NCBI RefSeq assembly: GCF_023509035.1
Contig: NZ_CP075583.1
Coordinates: 6,076,001-6,140,000, forward strand
Direction: 5' to 3'
DNA from: Janthinobacterium lividum
Lineage (GTDB): Bacteria; Pseudomonadota; Gammaproteobacteria; Burkholderiales; Burkholderiaceae_D
DNA length: 64,000 nt
Below the pieces are notes generated by a model, which did not search any database, was not told where the DNA came from, and saw nothing but the letters and a program-made list of their open reading frames with translations. Below, piece after piece: positions 1 to 7,789 of the stretch (position 1 is its first letter; every line of letters starts with the position of its first letter). Both the position numbers and the translations under genes were made by a program.

Positions 1-20
1 TTAAACAAGCACTGCCATGT

Positions 21-54
21 ACGCCGCGCGGCAACATCCGCGCGGCGTTTTTTT
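21..54 (+). terminator. Rho-independent terminator upstream of murI
   Basis: An 11-bp perfect stem (ACGCCGCGCGG at 21-31 with its complement at 38-48), a 6-base loop and a T-run at 48-54. It probably ends a plus-strand gene lying left of the window. Confidence 0.85.
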
Positions 55-71
55 ATCATCAACGGTTCCCT

Positions 72-917
72 ATGACTTTTACAGCAAGCACTGCCCGCCC
101 AGACGCCCCAATCGGCATTTTTGACTCCGGCGTGGGCGGCCTGTCGGTGCTGCGCCATATCCGCGCGCAGCTGCCCCAGGAAGACCTGATCTACTTTGCC
201 GATTCCGCCTATGCCCCGTATGGTGACAAGACGGAACAGCAAGTGGTCGACCGTTCGCTGGCGATCACCGCCTTTTTATTGCAGCAAGGCGCGAAAGCAT
301 TGGTGGTGGCGTGCAACACGGCCACCATCGCCGCCATCAAGGCGCTGCGCGCGCGCTACCCTGACCTGCCCATCGTCGGCGTCGAACCGGGCTTGAAACC
401 GGCGGCCAGCATCAGCCGCAACGGCAAGATCGCCGTGCTGGCCACGGAACGCGCCTTGCGCGGCGACAAGCTGCTGGCCCTGCGCGAACAGGTGAGCGCC
501 GCCACGGGCGCCACGTTCATCTTGCAGCCCTGCATCGGCCTGGCCGACCGCATCGAGCAATGCGAGCTGGGCCACGACCCGGTCGATGCCACCAGCGCCA
601 TGCTGGAACGCTACATCGCCCCCATGCTGGCGCAAGGCGTCGATACGCTGGTACTCGGCTGCACGCACTACCCCTTCGTGCAGGACGCCATCGTACGTAC
701 GGTGCGCGCGCATACGCAGGAACGGATCACGCTGGTGGACACGGGCGACGCCGTGGCGCGCCAGCTGGCCCGCCTGCTGGACACGGCAAGCTTGCGCCGC
801 ATCAACAACGACGCACCGCAACTGCAGGGCTACACGACGGCCAGTGTCGAATCCCTGGCGAAAGCCTTCGCCGGTTTGCTGGGCTTGCAGCCCCCCGTCG
901 AACACCTGTCCGTATGA
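72..917 (+). CDS. murI: Glutamate racemase
   Basis: Cytoplasmic cofactor-independent racemase that converts L-glutamate to D-glutamate for peptidoglycan precursors. The 281-residue length is normal. Visible motifs are the N-terminal IGIFDSGVGGLSV (DSGVGG at 18-23), the first catalytic cysteine in VACNTATIA (C81) and the second in LGCTHYPF (C197), so both acid/base cysteines are present. The ATG at 72 follows the upstream terminator closely and has only a weak ribosome binding site. The gene stands alone: a terminator precedes it and a separately promoted tRNA gene follows. The family assignment is secure. Confidence 0.97.
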   Translation: MTFTASTARPDAPIGIFDSGVGGLSVLRHIRAQLPQEDLIYFADSAYAPYGDKTEQQVVDRSLAITAFLLQQGAKALVVACNTATIAAIKALRARYPDLPIVGVEPGLKPAASISRNGKIAVLATERALRGDKLLALREQVSAATGATFILQPCIGLADRIEQCELGHDPVDATSAMLERYIAPMLAQGVDTLVLGCTHYPFVQDAIVRTVRAHTQERITLVDTGDAVARQLARLLDTASLRRINNDAPQLQGYTTASVESLAKAFAGLLGLQPPVEHLSV

Positions 918-984
918 GTGGTGTGAGTAAAAGCGACCGTTTTCATGCAATCTTTCGATTCTTTAAAAAAGACTGCATTTAGAT

Positions 985-1013
985 TTGCCACTTTGCCGAG
1001 TTCTTTGTATAAT
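985..1013 (+). promoter_or_regulatory. Sigma-70 promoter of tRNA-His
   Basis: TTGCCA (985-990) and a perfect TATAAT (1008-1013) are separated by 17 bp. The -10 lies about 45 bp before the mature tRNA 5' end, as expected for a processed tRNA transcript. Confidence 0.85.
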
Positions 1014-1058
1014 TCGGCACCTGTTCAGCAAAACAGCTAAACAGGTAAGTAAGACAGT

Positions 1059-1135
1059 GGTGGCTGTAGCTCAGTTGGTAGAGTCCAGGATTGTGATTCC
1101 TGTTGTCGTGGGTTCGAGCCCCATCAGCCACCCCA
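1059..1135 (+). tRNA. tRNA-His (GTG anticodon)
   Basis: The cloverleaf is complete. The acceptor stem GTGGCTG (1060-1066) pairs with CAGCCAC (1125-1131). The D-arm contains GCTCAGTTGGTAGAG, and the anticodon stem CAGGA/TCCTG encloses loop TTGTGAT with anticodon GTG at 1093-1095. The T-arm contains GGTTCGAGCCC. The extra 5' G at position -1 (1059) facing C73 (1132) is the identity mark of bacterial tRNA-His. CCA is encoded (1133-1135). It is a single-gene transcript with its own promoter and terminator. Confidence 0.97.
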
Positions 1136-1154
1136 CAGAATGCGTAGGAAAATC

Positions 1155-1189
1155 AAAGGGTTACATGCTTCGGCTTGTAACCCTTTTTT
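1155..1189 (+). terminator. Terminator of tRNA-His
   Basis: Stem AAAGGGTTACA (1155-1165) pairs with TGTAACCCTTT (1176-1186) around a TGCTTCGGCT loop, followed by T's. Confidence 0.88.
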
Positions 1190-1279
1190 GTTTTCAGAAT
1201 GACTCCTTGCGAGCATCATCGCACATGTTAATAACAGGCAGCCAAGACTGCCCGTAAGCCCACACAGGGTCGCCCGATT

Positions 1280-1756
1280 TTACGATTTCGCCGCCAGCGC
1301 AGGGTGCTGCGCATCGACACAATAACCATTCCAGTACACTTCCTCGAACGAGGTCAGGGAAATCCCTTTTTTTGACGCCTCCCTGTCCTGAAGGCTGGCT
1401 TCATCCATCTCGACAATATACGTGTCAAAGGTGTTCAGCTTTTCATTATCGGCACTGACGGAAACAAAACGCGTGCCGCCGGTATATGCCCCAAAGCCAT
1501 TCTTGCCGTCAACGATACCGCACACGACGATTTCCATCGTTTCACTATCCTTGCGCTTGTGAACGAGATACGAGGAGCGGATCACCGTCGAATCGGGATC
1601 TTTCATTTTCGCCTTCAACGCCTTAAGGGCATCGTCCTTTGCCCAGCCATCGGGTCCGGCCATCTTGTTACGCACATAATAACCTGCAGCCATTAACGAT
1701 GGCACGCCAATAACGAGCACCACCACAGCAATCAGCAACCACTTCAGAAATTTCAT
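1280..1756 (-). CDS. Membrane-anchored protein of unknown function
   Basis: 158 residues. A hydrophobic segment at about 5-26 acts as signal or membrane anchor, and the rest is a hydrophilic, probably periplasmic domain. A KDPDST segment and the block CGIVDGKNGFGAYTG resemble a widespread but uncharacterised family of small exported proteins with a VCG-VN-KN-FGGY-G core. Two cysteines remain in the exported part and could pair. I chose the ATG at 1756 because GAAGGG lies 5 bases upstream; the alternative is a GTG two codons earlier (1762). It is monocistronic as far as can be seen. The function is unknown. Confidence 0.75.
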   Translation of the reverse strand: MKFLKWLLIAVVVLVIGVPSLMAAGYYVRNKMAGPDGWAKDDALKALKAKMKDPDSTVIRSSYLVHKRKDSETMEIVVCGIVDGKNGFGAYTGGTRFVSVSADNEKLNTFDTYIVEMDEASLQDREASKKGISLTSFEEVYWNGYCVDAQHPALAAKS

Positions 1757-2135
1757 ACCCACCCTTCAAAGACCAATATCAGAGAATGCACCGGCCGTGC
1801 GAATACACTGCCAGCGAGCAATAAAACTATCGCATGATCATTTGGATATGTATGAATGTCAACTTCCAAAATCCCCGGCATTCGCACACCAAGTTTGGAC
1901 AACTTGCTCACGGCACCAGAATCCCCTGGCGCCAATAGCAACACGTACGGAACAAGAATTGTGCGAACGCAACGAGAGACACCCGATGCGGAAGCCGTGC
2001 TTATGCTTGCGCACGGCATAGGAAGATAATCCCGACACCTGCGGGACGGAGCCCTTTCGTGCAAGCGGGGCAGCTTAACCCCAAGCAAAATAGGTAAGCA
2101 AAAGCTCGCCAGGCAGTGCTTGATGACGCTAAAAC
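1757..2135. other. Intergenic region without a supported gene
   Basis: About 380 bp between two minus-strand genes. A minus-strand reading frame continues through it from inside the receiver gene, but its composition changes midway and it has no ribosome binding site. It presumably holds the promoter of the 1280-1756 gene. I see no strong repeat or terminator. Confidence 0.4.
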
Positions 2136-2582
2136 CTACCCCGCCAGCACCGACTGCACCGTCGTTGCCAGGTCTTCCAGGCGCACGGGTTTCACGAGGA
2201 AGTGGCGGAAGCCCGCGGCCAGCGCGTCGTCCATGTACATGGGTAGGCTGTGGCCGGTAACGGCGATCAGCACGGCGTTGGCCGTCTCGGGATTGTGGTG
2301 CAGGCGGCGGCCGATTTCGATGCCGCTGATGCCGGGCATTTCGATGTCGAGGTAGACGGCGTCGGGCACGCACAGCTTGACTTGCTCGACAGCCATCTGC
2401 CAGTTGCGCACCACCACGGCGTGGTGGCCAAGCGCTTCGAGCAGCATGGCCAGCGATTCGCCCACTTCCTGGTTGTCGTCGACCACCAGCAGATTGAGCT
2501 TGCGCGCAGCACTTGCCGGCTGGTCGCCCTGGCGGCGTTCCACGGGGGAACTGCCTGTTGTCGTTTCAGTTGTCTGGCTCAT
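2136..2582 (-). CDS. Stand-alone response-regulator receiver protein
   Basis: 148 residues made of one receiver domain (about 29-146) after a short disordered N-terminus. The acidic pair D35/D36, phospho-acceptor D79 (in YLDIEMPG), T109 (in AVTG) and K131 (in LVKP) are all present, so it should be phosphorylatable. There is no DNA-binding or enzymatic output domain, so it is a CheY/Spo0F-like single-domain regulator that must signal by protein contact. No histidine kinase gene lies nearby. The cognate kinase and the pathway cannot be deduced from this window. Confidence 0.9.
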   Translation of the reverse strand: MSQTTETTTGSSPVERRQGDQPASAARKLNLLVVDDNQEVGESLAMLLEALGHHAVVVRNWQMAVEQVKLCVPDAVYLDIEMPGISGIEIGRRLHHNPETANAVLIAVTGHSLPMYMDDALAAGFRHFLVKPVRLEDLATTVQSVLAG

Positions 2583-2752
2583 TGTACGTTCACGTCTGAG
2601 GGCTGCAAAAATGGGGGAGTATCAAGAAGCACATGAAATGCCGCCGCACCCCAGCAATGGTGCCAAGCGGCAATCCTGGTCGCCCGCTGTACCGCACCAG
2701 CAACACTTCCCCACCCGCAGGCAGACATACGGCCACTACGCGCTATTCGCAA

Positions 2753-2781
2753 TTGACGAATAAAATGAGAATCATTATCAT
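2753..2781 (+). promoter_or_regulatory. Promoter of the FecA-type receptor gene
   Basis: TTGACG (2753-2758), a 17-bp spacer, then TATCAT (2776-2781). The -10 element and most of the spacer are covered by the Fur box at 2764-2782, so bound Fur would block RNA polymerase. Confidence 0.75.
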
Positions 2782-2782
2782 T
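2764..2782 (+). promoter_or_regulatory. Fur box
   Basis: The 7-1-7 core TGAGAAT-C-ATTATCA (2766-2780) differs from the classic TGATAAT-N-ATTATCA at one base. It overlaps the promoter 90 bp upstream of a ferric-siderophore-type receptor, so iron repression is expected. Confidence 0.88.
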
Positions 2783-2870
2783 CTTATCCCCTTGCGCAGG
2801 ATGCTCACGCCACGATGTTGTCGCGCCGCCCGATTGCCCGCGCAAACATTGTCATTACGGAGATCCATGC

Positions 2871-4976
2871 ATGGCTGCCACACCTTCCCCACTGCCCTTG
2901 TCGCTGCGCCCGTGCGCGCTGGCCATTGCCCTCGCCTGCCTGGGCGCCCCGCTTGCCGCGCAGGCGCATGATGCCAATACAGCCGATAACGCGGGTCCCA
3001 TCCTGGAATCCATCCAGGTCAGCAGCAACCTGCTGGGCACCAGCATGGCCGCCAGCACGAAGAACTTCGCGGGCGCCCGCACGGTGGTGCAGAAGGACGA
3101 TATCGACAACTCGGGCGCGACCAGCCTCAGCGACGTGATGCGCCGCATACCCGGTGTGCAGATCAGCGACAACTCGGGCAGCGCCGGCAGCGCCATCTCC
3201 CTGAATATCGGCGTGCGCGGCCTAGCCGGACGCTATTCGCCACGCAGCACGGTCTTGCTCGATGGCATCCCGATGTCGGTCGCGCCATATGGCCAGCCGC
3301 AACTGTCGTTCGCGCCCGTCAGCCTGGCCAATGTCGAGACGGTCGACGTGGTGCGCGGCGGCGGCGCCGTGCGCTTCGGCCCGCAAAACGTGGGCGGCAT
3401 CATCAACTTCAAGACACGCCGCGTGCCCACCACGCCAGGCATCACGGGCGACGCCACCGTGCGCTATAACGCGTACAGCGAAGTGGGCCACAATACGCAG
3501 GCCAGCGTCTTTGCCGGCACCCAGCTCGACAGCGGCCTGGGCCTGGCGGTGCTGTATTCCGGCATCCGCGGCAGCGACTGGCGCGTGGGCAGCGACGAGA
3601 AGGTCAACGACTTCGCCCTCAAATTCCGCTACGACCTGAGCGCCACAGCCGAGGTGTACGGCAAGCTGTCCTACTATGACGTGACGTCGCGCACGCCGGG
3701 CGGCCTGACCACGGCGCAATACAAGGCTGACCCATTCCAGAACACGCGCCCGACCGACTACTGGAGCGGCGAGCGCAAGGCCTTCGACATCGGCTACCTG
3801 AATGCCATCTCCGGCACTCAGGAGTTCGAGGTGCGCGCCTATTACAACAAGAGCTCGCGCGAAAGCATCCTGATCAGCGGGAAAAACCTGGGCCATCAGC
3901 CGCGCAACTATGAAACGACGGCCATCGAGCCGCGCTACACGCAGCGCTTCACTACCGGCAAGGTATCGCAGGACGTCACCGTCGGCTACCGCTACCTGGC
4001 CGAGCGGGCCGATGAAACCATCTACAACGTCATCATCGCCAGCGGCGTGCAGCAGGCGCCGACGCGCTTCGCCGACAATTCGACCGATGCACAGGCCATG
4101 TATATCGACGACAAGATCGCCATCGATGCCTGGCGCATCACGCCCGGCGTGCGCTACGAGCACATCAAGACGGAACGCTTCAACCACTTGCCGACCGACC
4201 AGAAGATCGAGTTGCTCAACAACAAGGCCCTGCCCTCGTTGAACGTGGCCTACTTGCTCAACAACAACGTGACCCTGTTTGGCAACTACAACAGCTCATT
4301 TGGCGCCGTGCAAAACACGCAGCTCAATGCGCAGTCCAGCAAGAATCCGTTGCAGCCGGAACTGGCCAAGACGGCCGAGCTGGGCGCACGCTGGAAGAGT
4401 AGCCAGCTGTCTGCCGAAGCGACCTTGTTCAACATCAAGTTCGACAACCAGATCCAGTCCGTCGGCAGCGGCGAGAACGCCATCTTCTACAACGTGGGCG
4501 CCACGCATCACCGGGGCCTGGAAACGGCCATCGACTACCATTTCGACCAGTCCGCCCCGCTGGCCGGCTTGAATGCCTACGCCACCTACACCTATACCAA
4601 GGCGACCTTGCAGGATGGCGTGAACGCGGGCAACGACGTGCCTTTCTATTCGCGCAACACTGATACCGTCGGCGCCCACTACCAGCTGGGCGCCTGGGGT
4701 TTCGACCTGTCGAGCAGCCACCAAAGCCGCCAATTCGCCGACGAAGCCAACACCGTGGCGGAAAACGCGGCCGGCAACCTGGGCGTCATTCCCGGCTTCC
4801 GTACCTGGAACACGCAAGTGAAATGGAAAGTGCCGGGCCAGAACGGCCTGGAACTGGTTGCCGGCGTTAACAACCTGGGCGACAAGCGCTACTTTACGCG
4901 CACCTCGGACGGCAACCTGGGCAAGATAGTGGGCGCGCCACGCATGGTCTACCTGCAGGGCCGCCTGGCGTTTTAA
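2871..4976 (+). CDS. TonB-dependent receptor, Fe(III)-dicitrate/siderophore type
   Basis: Outer-membrane 22-strand receptor of 701 residues. A signal peptide (about 1-32, cleaved near AAQA|HD) is followed by the plug domain (about 45-185) and the barrel, which ends in the aromatic C-terminus RLAF. Plug motifs such as SDVMRRIPGVQ, VLLDGIPMSVAPYGQPQ and VVRGGGAVRFGPQNVGGIINF are very close to those of FecA-type ferric citrate receptors. There is no extra N-terminal signalling (STN) domain and no fecIR-type regulator nearby, so control is probably direct repression through the Fur box upstream. The true ligand could be ferric citrate or another siderophore. No biosynthesis or inner-membrane iron genes are adjacent. 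Confidence 0.92.
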   Translation: MAATPSPLPLSLRPCALAIALACLGAPLAAQAHDANTADNAGPILESIQVSSNLLGTSMAASTKNFAGARTVVQKDDIDNSGATSLSDVMRRIPGVQISDNSGSAGSAISLNIGVRGLAGRYSPRSTVLLDGIPMSVAPYGQPQLSFAPVSLANVETVDVVRGGGAVRFGPQNVGGIINFKTRRVPTTPGITGDATVRYNAYSEVGHNTQASVFAGTQLDSGLGLAVLYSGIRGSDWRVGSDEKVNDFALKFRYDLSATAEVYGKLSYYDVTSRTPGGLTTAQYKADPFQNTRPTDYWSGERKAFDIGYLNAISGTQEFEVRAYYNKSSRESILISGKNLGHQPRNYETTAIEPRYTQRFTTGKVSQDVTVGYRYLAERADETIYNVIIASGVQQAPTRFADNSTDAQAMYIDDKIAIDAWRITPGVRYEHIKTERFNHLPTDQKIELLNNKALPSLNVAYLLNNNVTLFGNYNSSFGAVQNTQLNAQSSKNPLQPELAKTAELGARWKSSQLSAEATLFNIKFDNQIQSVGSGENAIFYNVGATHHRGLETAIDYHFDQSAPLAGLNAYATYTYTKATLQDGVNAGNDVPFYSRNTDTVGAHYQLGAWGFDLSSSHQSRQFADEANTVAENAAGNLGVIPGFRTWNTQVKWKVPGQNGLELVAGVNNLGDKRYFTRTSDGNLGKIVGAPRMVYLQGRLAF

Positions 4977-4996
4977 CCGTCGACAGCACTCCTGAC

Positions 4997-5037
4997 AAAA
5001 AAACCTGCATCGTTGTCATGTCGATGCAGGTTTTTTT
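4997..5037. terminator. Bidirectional-looking terminator after the FecA-type receptor
   Basis: A 16-bp perfect stem, A-run plus CCTGCATCG (4997-5012) against CGATGCAGG plus T-run (5022-5037), with a 9-base loop. The T-run fits termination of the plus-strand receptor gene. Confidence 0.88.
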
Positions 5038-5151
5038 ACGTCCACCATTTCGCAAAGATGCTGCCGGGCCTGGGTGTGCCCGCTTGCAGTTCACACCTGG
5101 CCGGGCGGCTTCTTTCATGGACAAAAACGGGAACATAATTTTCAGTAAATG

Positions 5152-5182
5152 TTGCCAAGAAGAATTAAATTGACGCTACAAT
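5152..5182 (+). promoter_or_regulatory. Candidate promoter for the 5322 gene
   Basis: TTGCCA (5152-5157) and TACAAT (5177-5182) are separated by 19 bp, longer than ideal, in a locally AT-rich stretch. The rest of the 345-bp gap after the receptor gene holds only the terminator and no gene. Confidence 0.35.
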
Positions 5183-5321
5183 AGTGGGGTATCAAGCAAT
5201 GCCAAGCATCGCTCCGCCAGGGCCCCTACCCCGCCCTGATCATCAGCACGCATTTTTTGAACAGGATGACTGGCGCTGCCGGGCCCGATTTCGCTCCCGG
5301 CACGGCCACCACACACGCACC

Positions 5322-5771
5322 ATGTCTGCAGAAAAAAACATTACCGAAACGAGTTCCTACGGCAAGGAAACCCCCGTGGGACGTCCTGACATCGATGGCC
5401 GCGCCGGCATATTCGTGCCCACGGCGGAATTTGACATCGCCAACACCTCCACCATCCGCAAGGGCGCGGGCATAGTCGGCTTTGGCAACCTCGATGGCAC
5501 CCTGACCGTGTATTTCGAAGCGAACCGTTTCGACGAAAGCAATCTGCACAAGTGGGAACACAAGGCGCGCAAGGCGTACGACCGCATGGTCATGGGCGCG
5601 CCCACGGTGTCGAAAGCGAAAATCGATGCGCGCATGCTGGAACAGGTCGGCATCATCGACGGCATGGGTATCAATCTCAAGCACCCGGAACGCCTGACGC
5701 ACTGGCTGGCGATCTCGAACGTGCCGGACACGGCGCCGGAGGAAGCGGTGGTGCGCTGGAAAAACTGCTAA
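5322..5771 (+). CDS. Conserved-looking protein of unknown function
   Basis: 149 residues from the ATG at 5322. The same frame is open back to 5184, but that upstream part is His/Arg/Pro-rich with no gene-like character, so the internal start is preferred. No strong ribosome binding site precedes it. The protein is soluble, without signal peptide or membrane segment, and has a mixed alpha/beta pattern (GAGIVGFGNLDGTLTVYFEAN, then charged helices). I do not recognise the family. It is flanked by an iron receptor gene and a tiny membrane ORF, which gives no functional hint. Confidence 0.65.
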   Translation: MSAEKNITETSSYGKETPVGRPDIDGRAGIFVPTAEFDIANTSTIRKGAGIVGFGNLDGTLTVYFEANRFDESNLHKWEHKARKAYDRMVMGAPTVSKAKIDARMLEQVGIIDGMGINLKHPERLTHWLAISNVPDTAPEEAVVRWKNC

Positions 5772-5908
5772 GCGGCCGGATAGCGAGGCGGAGCGCCAGG
5801 CGCGAGGTGTTGTCCTACATGGTGGCGGACATTTTTCCGATGCCCAAAGGCATTAATTCATACTATGATGAAAACCTGATAACACCTCACACCACTCAGG
5901 AGTACGAC

Positions 5909-6025
5909 ATGTCCCGCCTCATCCCGATCAGCTTTGGCGCCTTGCAAATAGGTCTGGCAGCGGCGGCGATGTACATCCTGTGCTCGGCGGACGTGCTGCA
6001 CCAGGGTTCCGTGTATTTCCACTGA
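5909..6025 (+). CDS. Small hydrophobic protein (38 aa)
   Basis: A very short ORF with a strong ribosome binding site (AGGAG at 5898-5902, 6 bases before the ATG). The product has a polar start (MSRLIP), one hydrophobic stretch (about residues 6-26, rich in Ala/Leu/Ile) and a short polar tail, so it would be a single-pass membrane peptide. A large hairpin follows its stop codon. No function can be assigned. Support is the ribosome binding site, the composition and the downstream hairpin. Confidence 0.5.
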   Translation: MSRLIPISFGALQIGLAAAAMYILCSADVLHQGSVYFH

Positions 6026-6052
6026 TTCCGCTACCCGGTCGTACCCGCCAAC

Positions 6053-6103
6053 TGACAATGCGCGCCGTGCTTCGCATATCACGAAGCACGGCGCGCATTG
6101 TCA
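6053..6103. repeat. 22-bp perfect inverted repeat between convergent genes
   Basis: Arms 6053-6074 and 6082-6103 are perfect reverse complements (starting TGACAATGCGCGCCGTG) around a 7-base loop. It lies between the small plus-strand ORF and the minus-strand lipoprotein gene. There is no T-run on either side, so it is an unusual terminator or an mRNA 3'-end stabiliser. Confidence 0.8.
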
Positions 6104-6127
6104 CGCCTGATGGCCAATAATCGATGA

Positions 6128-6490
6128 CTAGCGGCGGCCGTGGTAACGCCCATACCCGCCCCAGCCGCCGCGGTGTCCACCGTAGCGCCCAAAGCCGAAC
6201 ATGAAGTCCAGCCCGATCGTCACGGGCGGATTGTAATAATACGGTTGCGGCGCGTACACGGGCGCCGGCACATACACGGGCTGCTGCACATAGACGGGCT
6301 CATTCGTGTATTCCACGCGCGGTTCGCTCATCACGCGGCCCGACTGCACCGGTTCGGACGAAACCGTACGCCATTCATAGGGATTGTAGGCCCCCTGCGG
6401 CGCGCGCGAACCGTAATACGCGGGCCCGGGTGGGGCCACGACGCAGCCACCCAGGGCGGCCAGCGAAATTACTGCCAACAGGGTTTTCAT
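6128..6490 (-). CDS. Small Pro/Tyr/Gly-rich lipoprotein
   Basis: 120 residues. A lipoprotein signal peptide with lipobox LGGC (C16) is followed by a proline- and tyrosine-rich middle with repeated PVY-x-QP/PAP units. The Gly/Arg/Tyr/His-rich C-terminus reads like RYGGHRGGWGGYGRYHGRR. AGGAG sits 7 bases before the start, supporting the ATG at 6490. Such low-complexity lipoproteins are common in Burkholderiales and likely sit in the outer membrane, but no function is established from sequence. It is probably transcribed alone. Confidence 0.8.
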   Translation of the reverse strand: MKTLLAVISLAALGGCVVAPPGPAYYGSRAPQGAYNPYEWRTVSSEPVQSGRVMSEPRVEYTNEPVYVQQPVYVPAPVYAPQPYYYNPPVTIGLDFMFGFGRYGGHRGGWGGYGRYHGRR

Positions 6491-6640
6491 CGCAATTCTC
6501 CTAATGTGTACTACCTTAATTAAGTACTATAAGAAATTACGCCGTGCTTTGCTGTGCTTTTACCGATTGTTACACCCCGACGCATGCCGCAACATGAAAT
6601 GTGGCACAGACGCCACAAGCGGCCCGCGCGGCATGTTTCC

Positions 6641-7213
6641 TCAAATAAACGGAATCGCACACGTATCGATGGCCTTGCCGGCTGCATCGTAGCGCTGCAC
6701 GCACACCTGGTAGCGCACGCCGTAATCGAACTCGACCTGCTCGACCTTGCCATACTTCAATTTCCAGTTGGGCTGCACCTGTTGCCGGCCAGCCAGTGCG
6801 GCCACATCCTGCGGAATTGCCATCGCCGTTTGCGTCTCGCCCTGGCGCGCATCCTGGCGCCGCGCCACGTCGATCGCTACGCTCACAGCCAGGTCCACGC
6901 CGCCGTCCGCGTAAGCGAGCGTGGGCGCGGCGCGCTGCGCCCGCATCACGCCCCAGGCGCAAGACGTGCCGCCGGCCTCGCATTGCTTCAATTGGGCCAG
7001 TGGAAAATATTCAGGGGCAATCTTGCCATCCTTGACAGGCCAGCTGGTACGCACGCCGTCGCGCTTGCCAGTCATGGGATTGTCCCAACTCAGGCTATTG
7101 ACGACGGCCACGGTCTGTCCCGCCTGCAAACCCACGGGCGTGCCCAGCGATGCGCAAGCGGAAAGCAGCAAGCCGGTGGCGGCCAGGGAGGAAAGTGTCA
7201 GGATGCGCTGCAT
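6641..7213 (-). CDS. Putative lipoprotein of unknown function
   Basis: 190 residues from the ATG at 7213, chosen because it starts a clear lipoprotein signal (lipobox LSAC, C20) and has AGAGG 6 bases upstream; the frame is open further but lacks coding character. The mature part has four cysteines, two in a KQCEAGGTSCAWG segment and two near the C-terminus (YQVCVQRYD and DTCAIPF), suggesting disulfides in a periplasm-facing globular domain. No known domain is recognised. The next gene upstream on the same strand encodes a one-domain TonB-C protein. Confidence 0.78.
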   Translation of the reverse strand: MQRILTLSSLAATGLLLSACASLGTPVGLQAGQTVAVVNSLSWDNPMTGKRDGVRTSWPVKDGKIAPEYFPLAQLKQCEAGGTSCAWGVMRAQRAAPTLAYADGGVDLAVSVAIDVARRQDARQGETQTAMAIPQDVAALAGRQQVQPNWKLKYGKVEQVEFDYGVRYQVCVQRYDAAGKAIDTCAIPFI

Positions 7214-7381
7214 GGTAGGCCTCTTGTGGTGGGAGATCCCGAAGGTATGTTTCGAGGGTAACAGAATCGGCGGCGACAGCGCCGTTGGCTGGCGCACATA
7301 ACAGAACGGGCGGCACCCTTGCAAGCGCCGCCCGTAGCGGAGACGGCCATACCGGGAGCCAGGCTCCCGGCGATACGTGGA

Positions 7382-7729
7382 TCAGTCCAGCTTCCAGGCG
7401 TAATCGACCTTGGTCCAGGTTTGCGCCGCGGCGCCATCCTTGGTGCCCGGCTTGAACTTGCACGCGGACAACGCCTTGATGGCGGCCTTGTCCAGATTCT
7501 TGAAGCCGCTGCTCTTCTCGACTTTCGAATCGGCAACGCTACCATCGGCATTGACCAGGAAGGACATCGTCACGGTACCCTGCTCTTCGTTCATCAGCGA
7601 GGCTTTCGGATAGTCGGCCTTGCAGTTCTTGGCATCGAACGACGCCGGCACCTCGGCAGCGAAGGCTGCGGAAGAAACGGACACCAGCAAGGCTGCTGCA
7701 ACACTCATCAAACGCTTATTCTCAAACAT
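7382..7729 (-). CDS. Single-domain TonB C-terminal-like periplasmic protein
   Basis: 115 residues: a cleavable signal peptide (about 1-24, AAFA|AE) and one TonB C-terminal domain (about 35-110). The family pattern is visible: YPKASLMNEEQGTVTMSFLVNADGSV, then a hydrophobic helix and ACKFKPG. It lacks the membrane anchor and the proline-rich linker of real TonB, so it cannot transduce energy in the usual way and is probably soluble in the periplasm. I prefer the ATG at 7729 (GGGGAAG just upstream); an ATG at 7741 is the alternative. It lies directly downstream of a chemoreceptor gene on the same strand. Confidence 0.85.
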   Translation of the reverse strand: MFENKRLMSVAAALLVSVSSAAFAAEVPASFDAKNCKADYPKASLMNEEQGTVTMSFLVNADGSVADSKVEKSSGFKNLDKAAIKALSACKFKPGTKDGAAAQTWTKVDYAWKLD

Positions 7730-7789
7730 GTGCTTCCCCATGATTATCAGATACGGTAATTACAACTTCCTGTGCGCTGTTGGCCGCGC

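Noticed and set aside
1753..2373. Possible minus-strand gene after the receiver-domain gene
   Set aside because: Its first half overlaps the receiver gene in another frame, there is no ribosome binding site, and the later half has no recognisable features.
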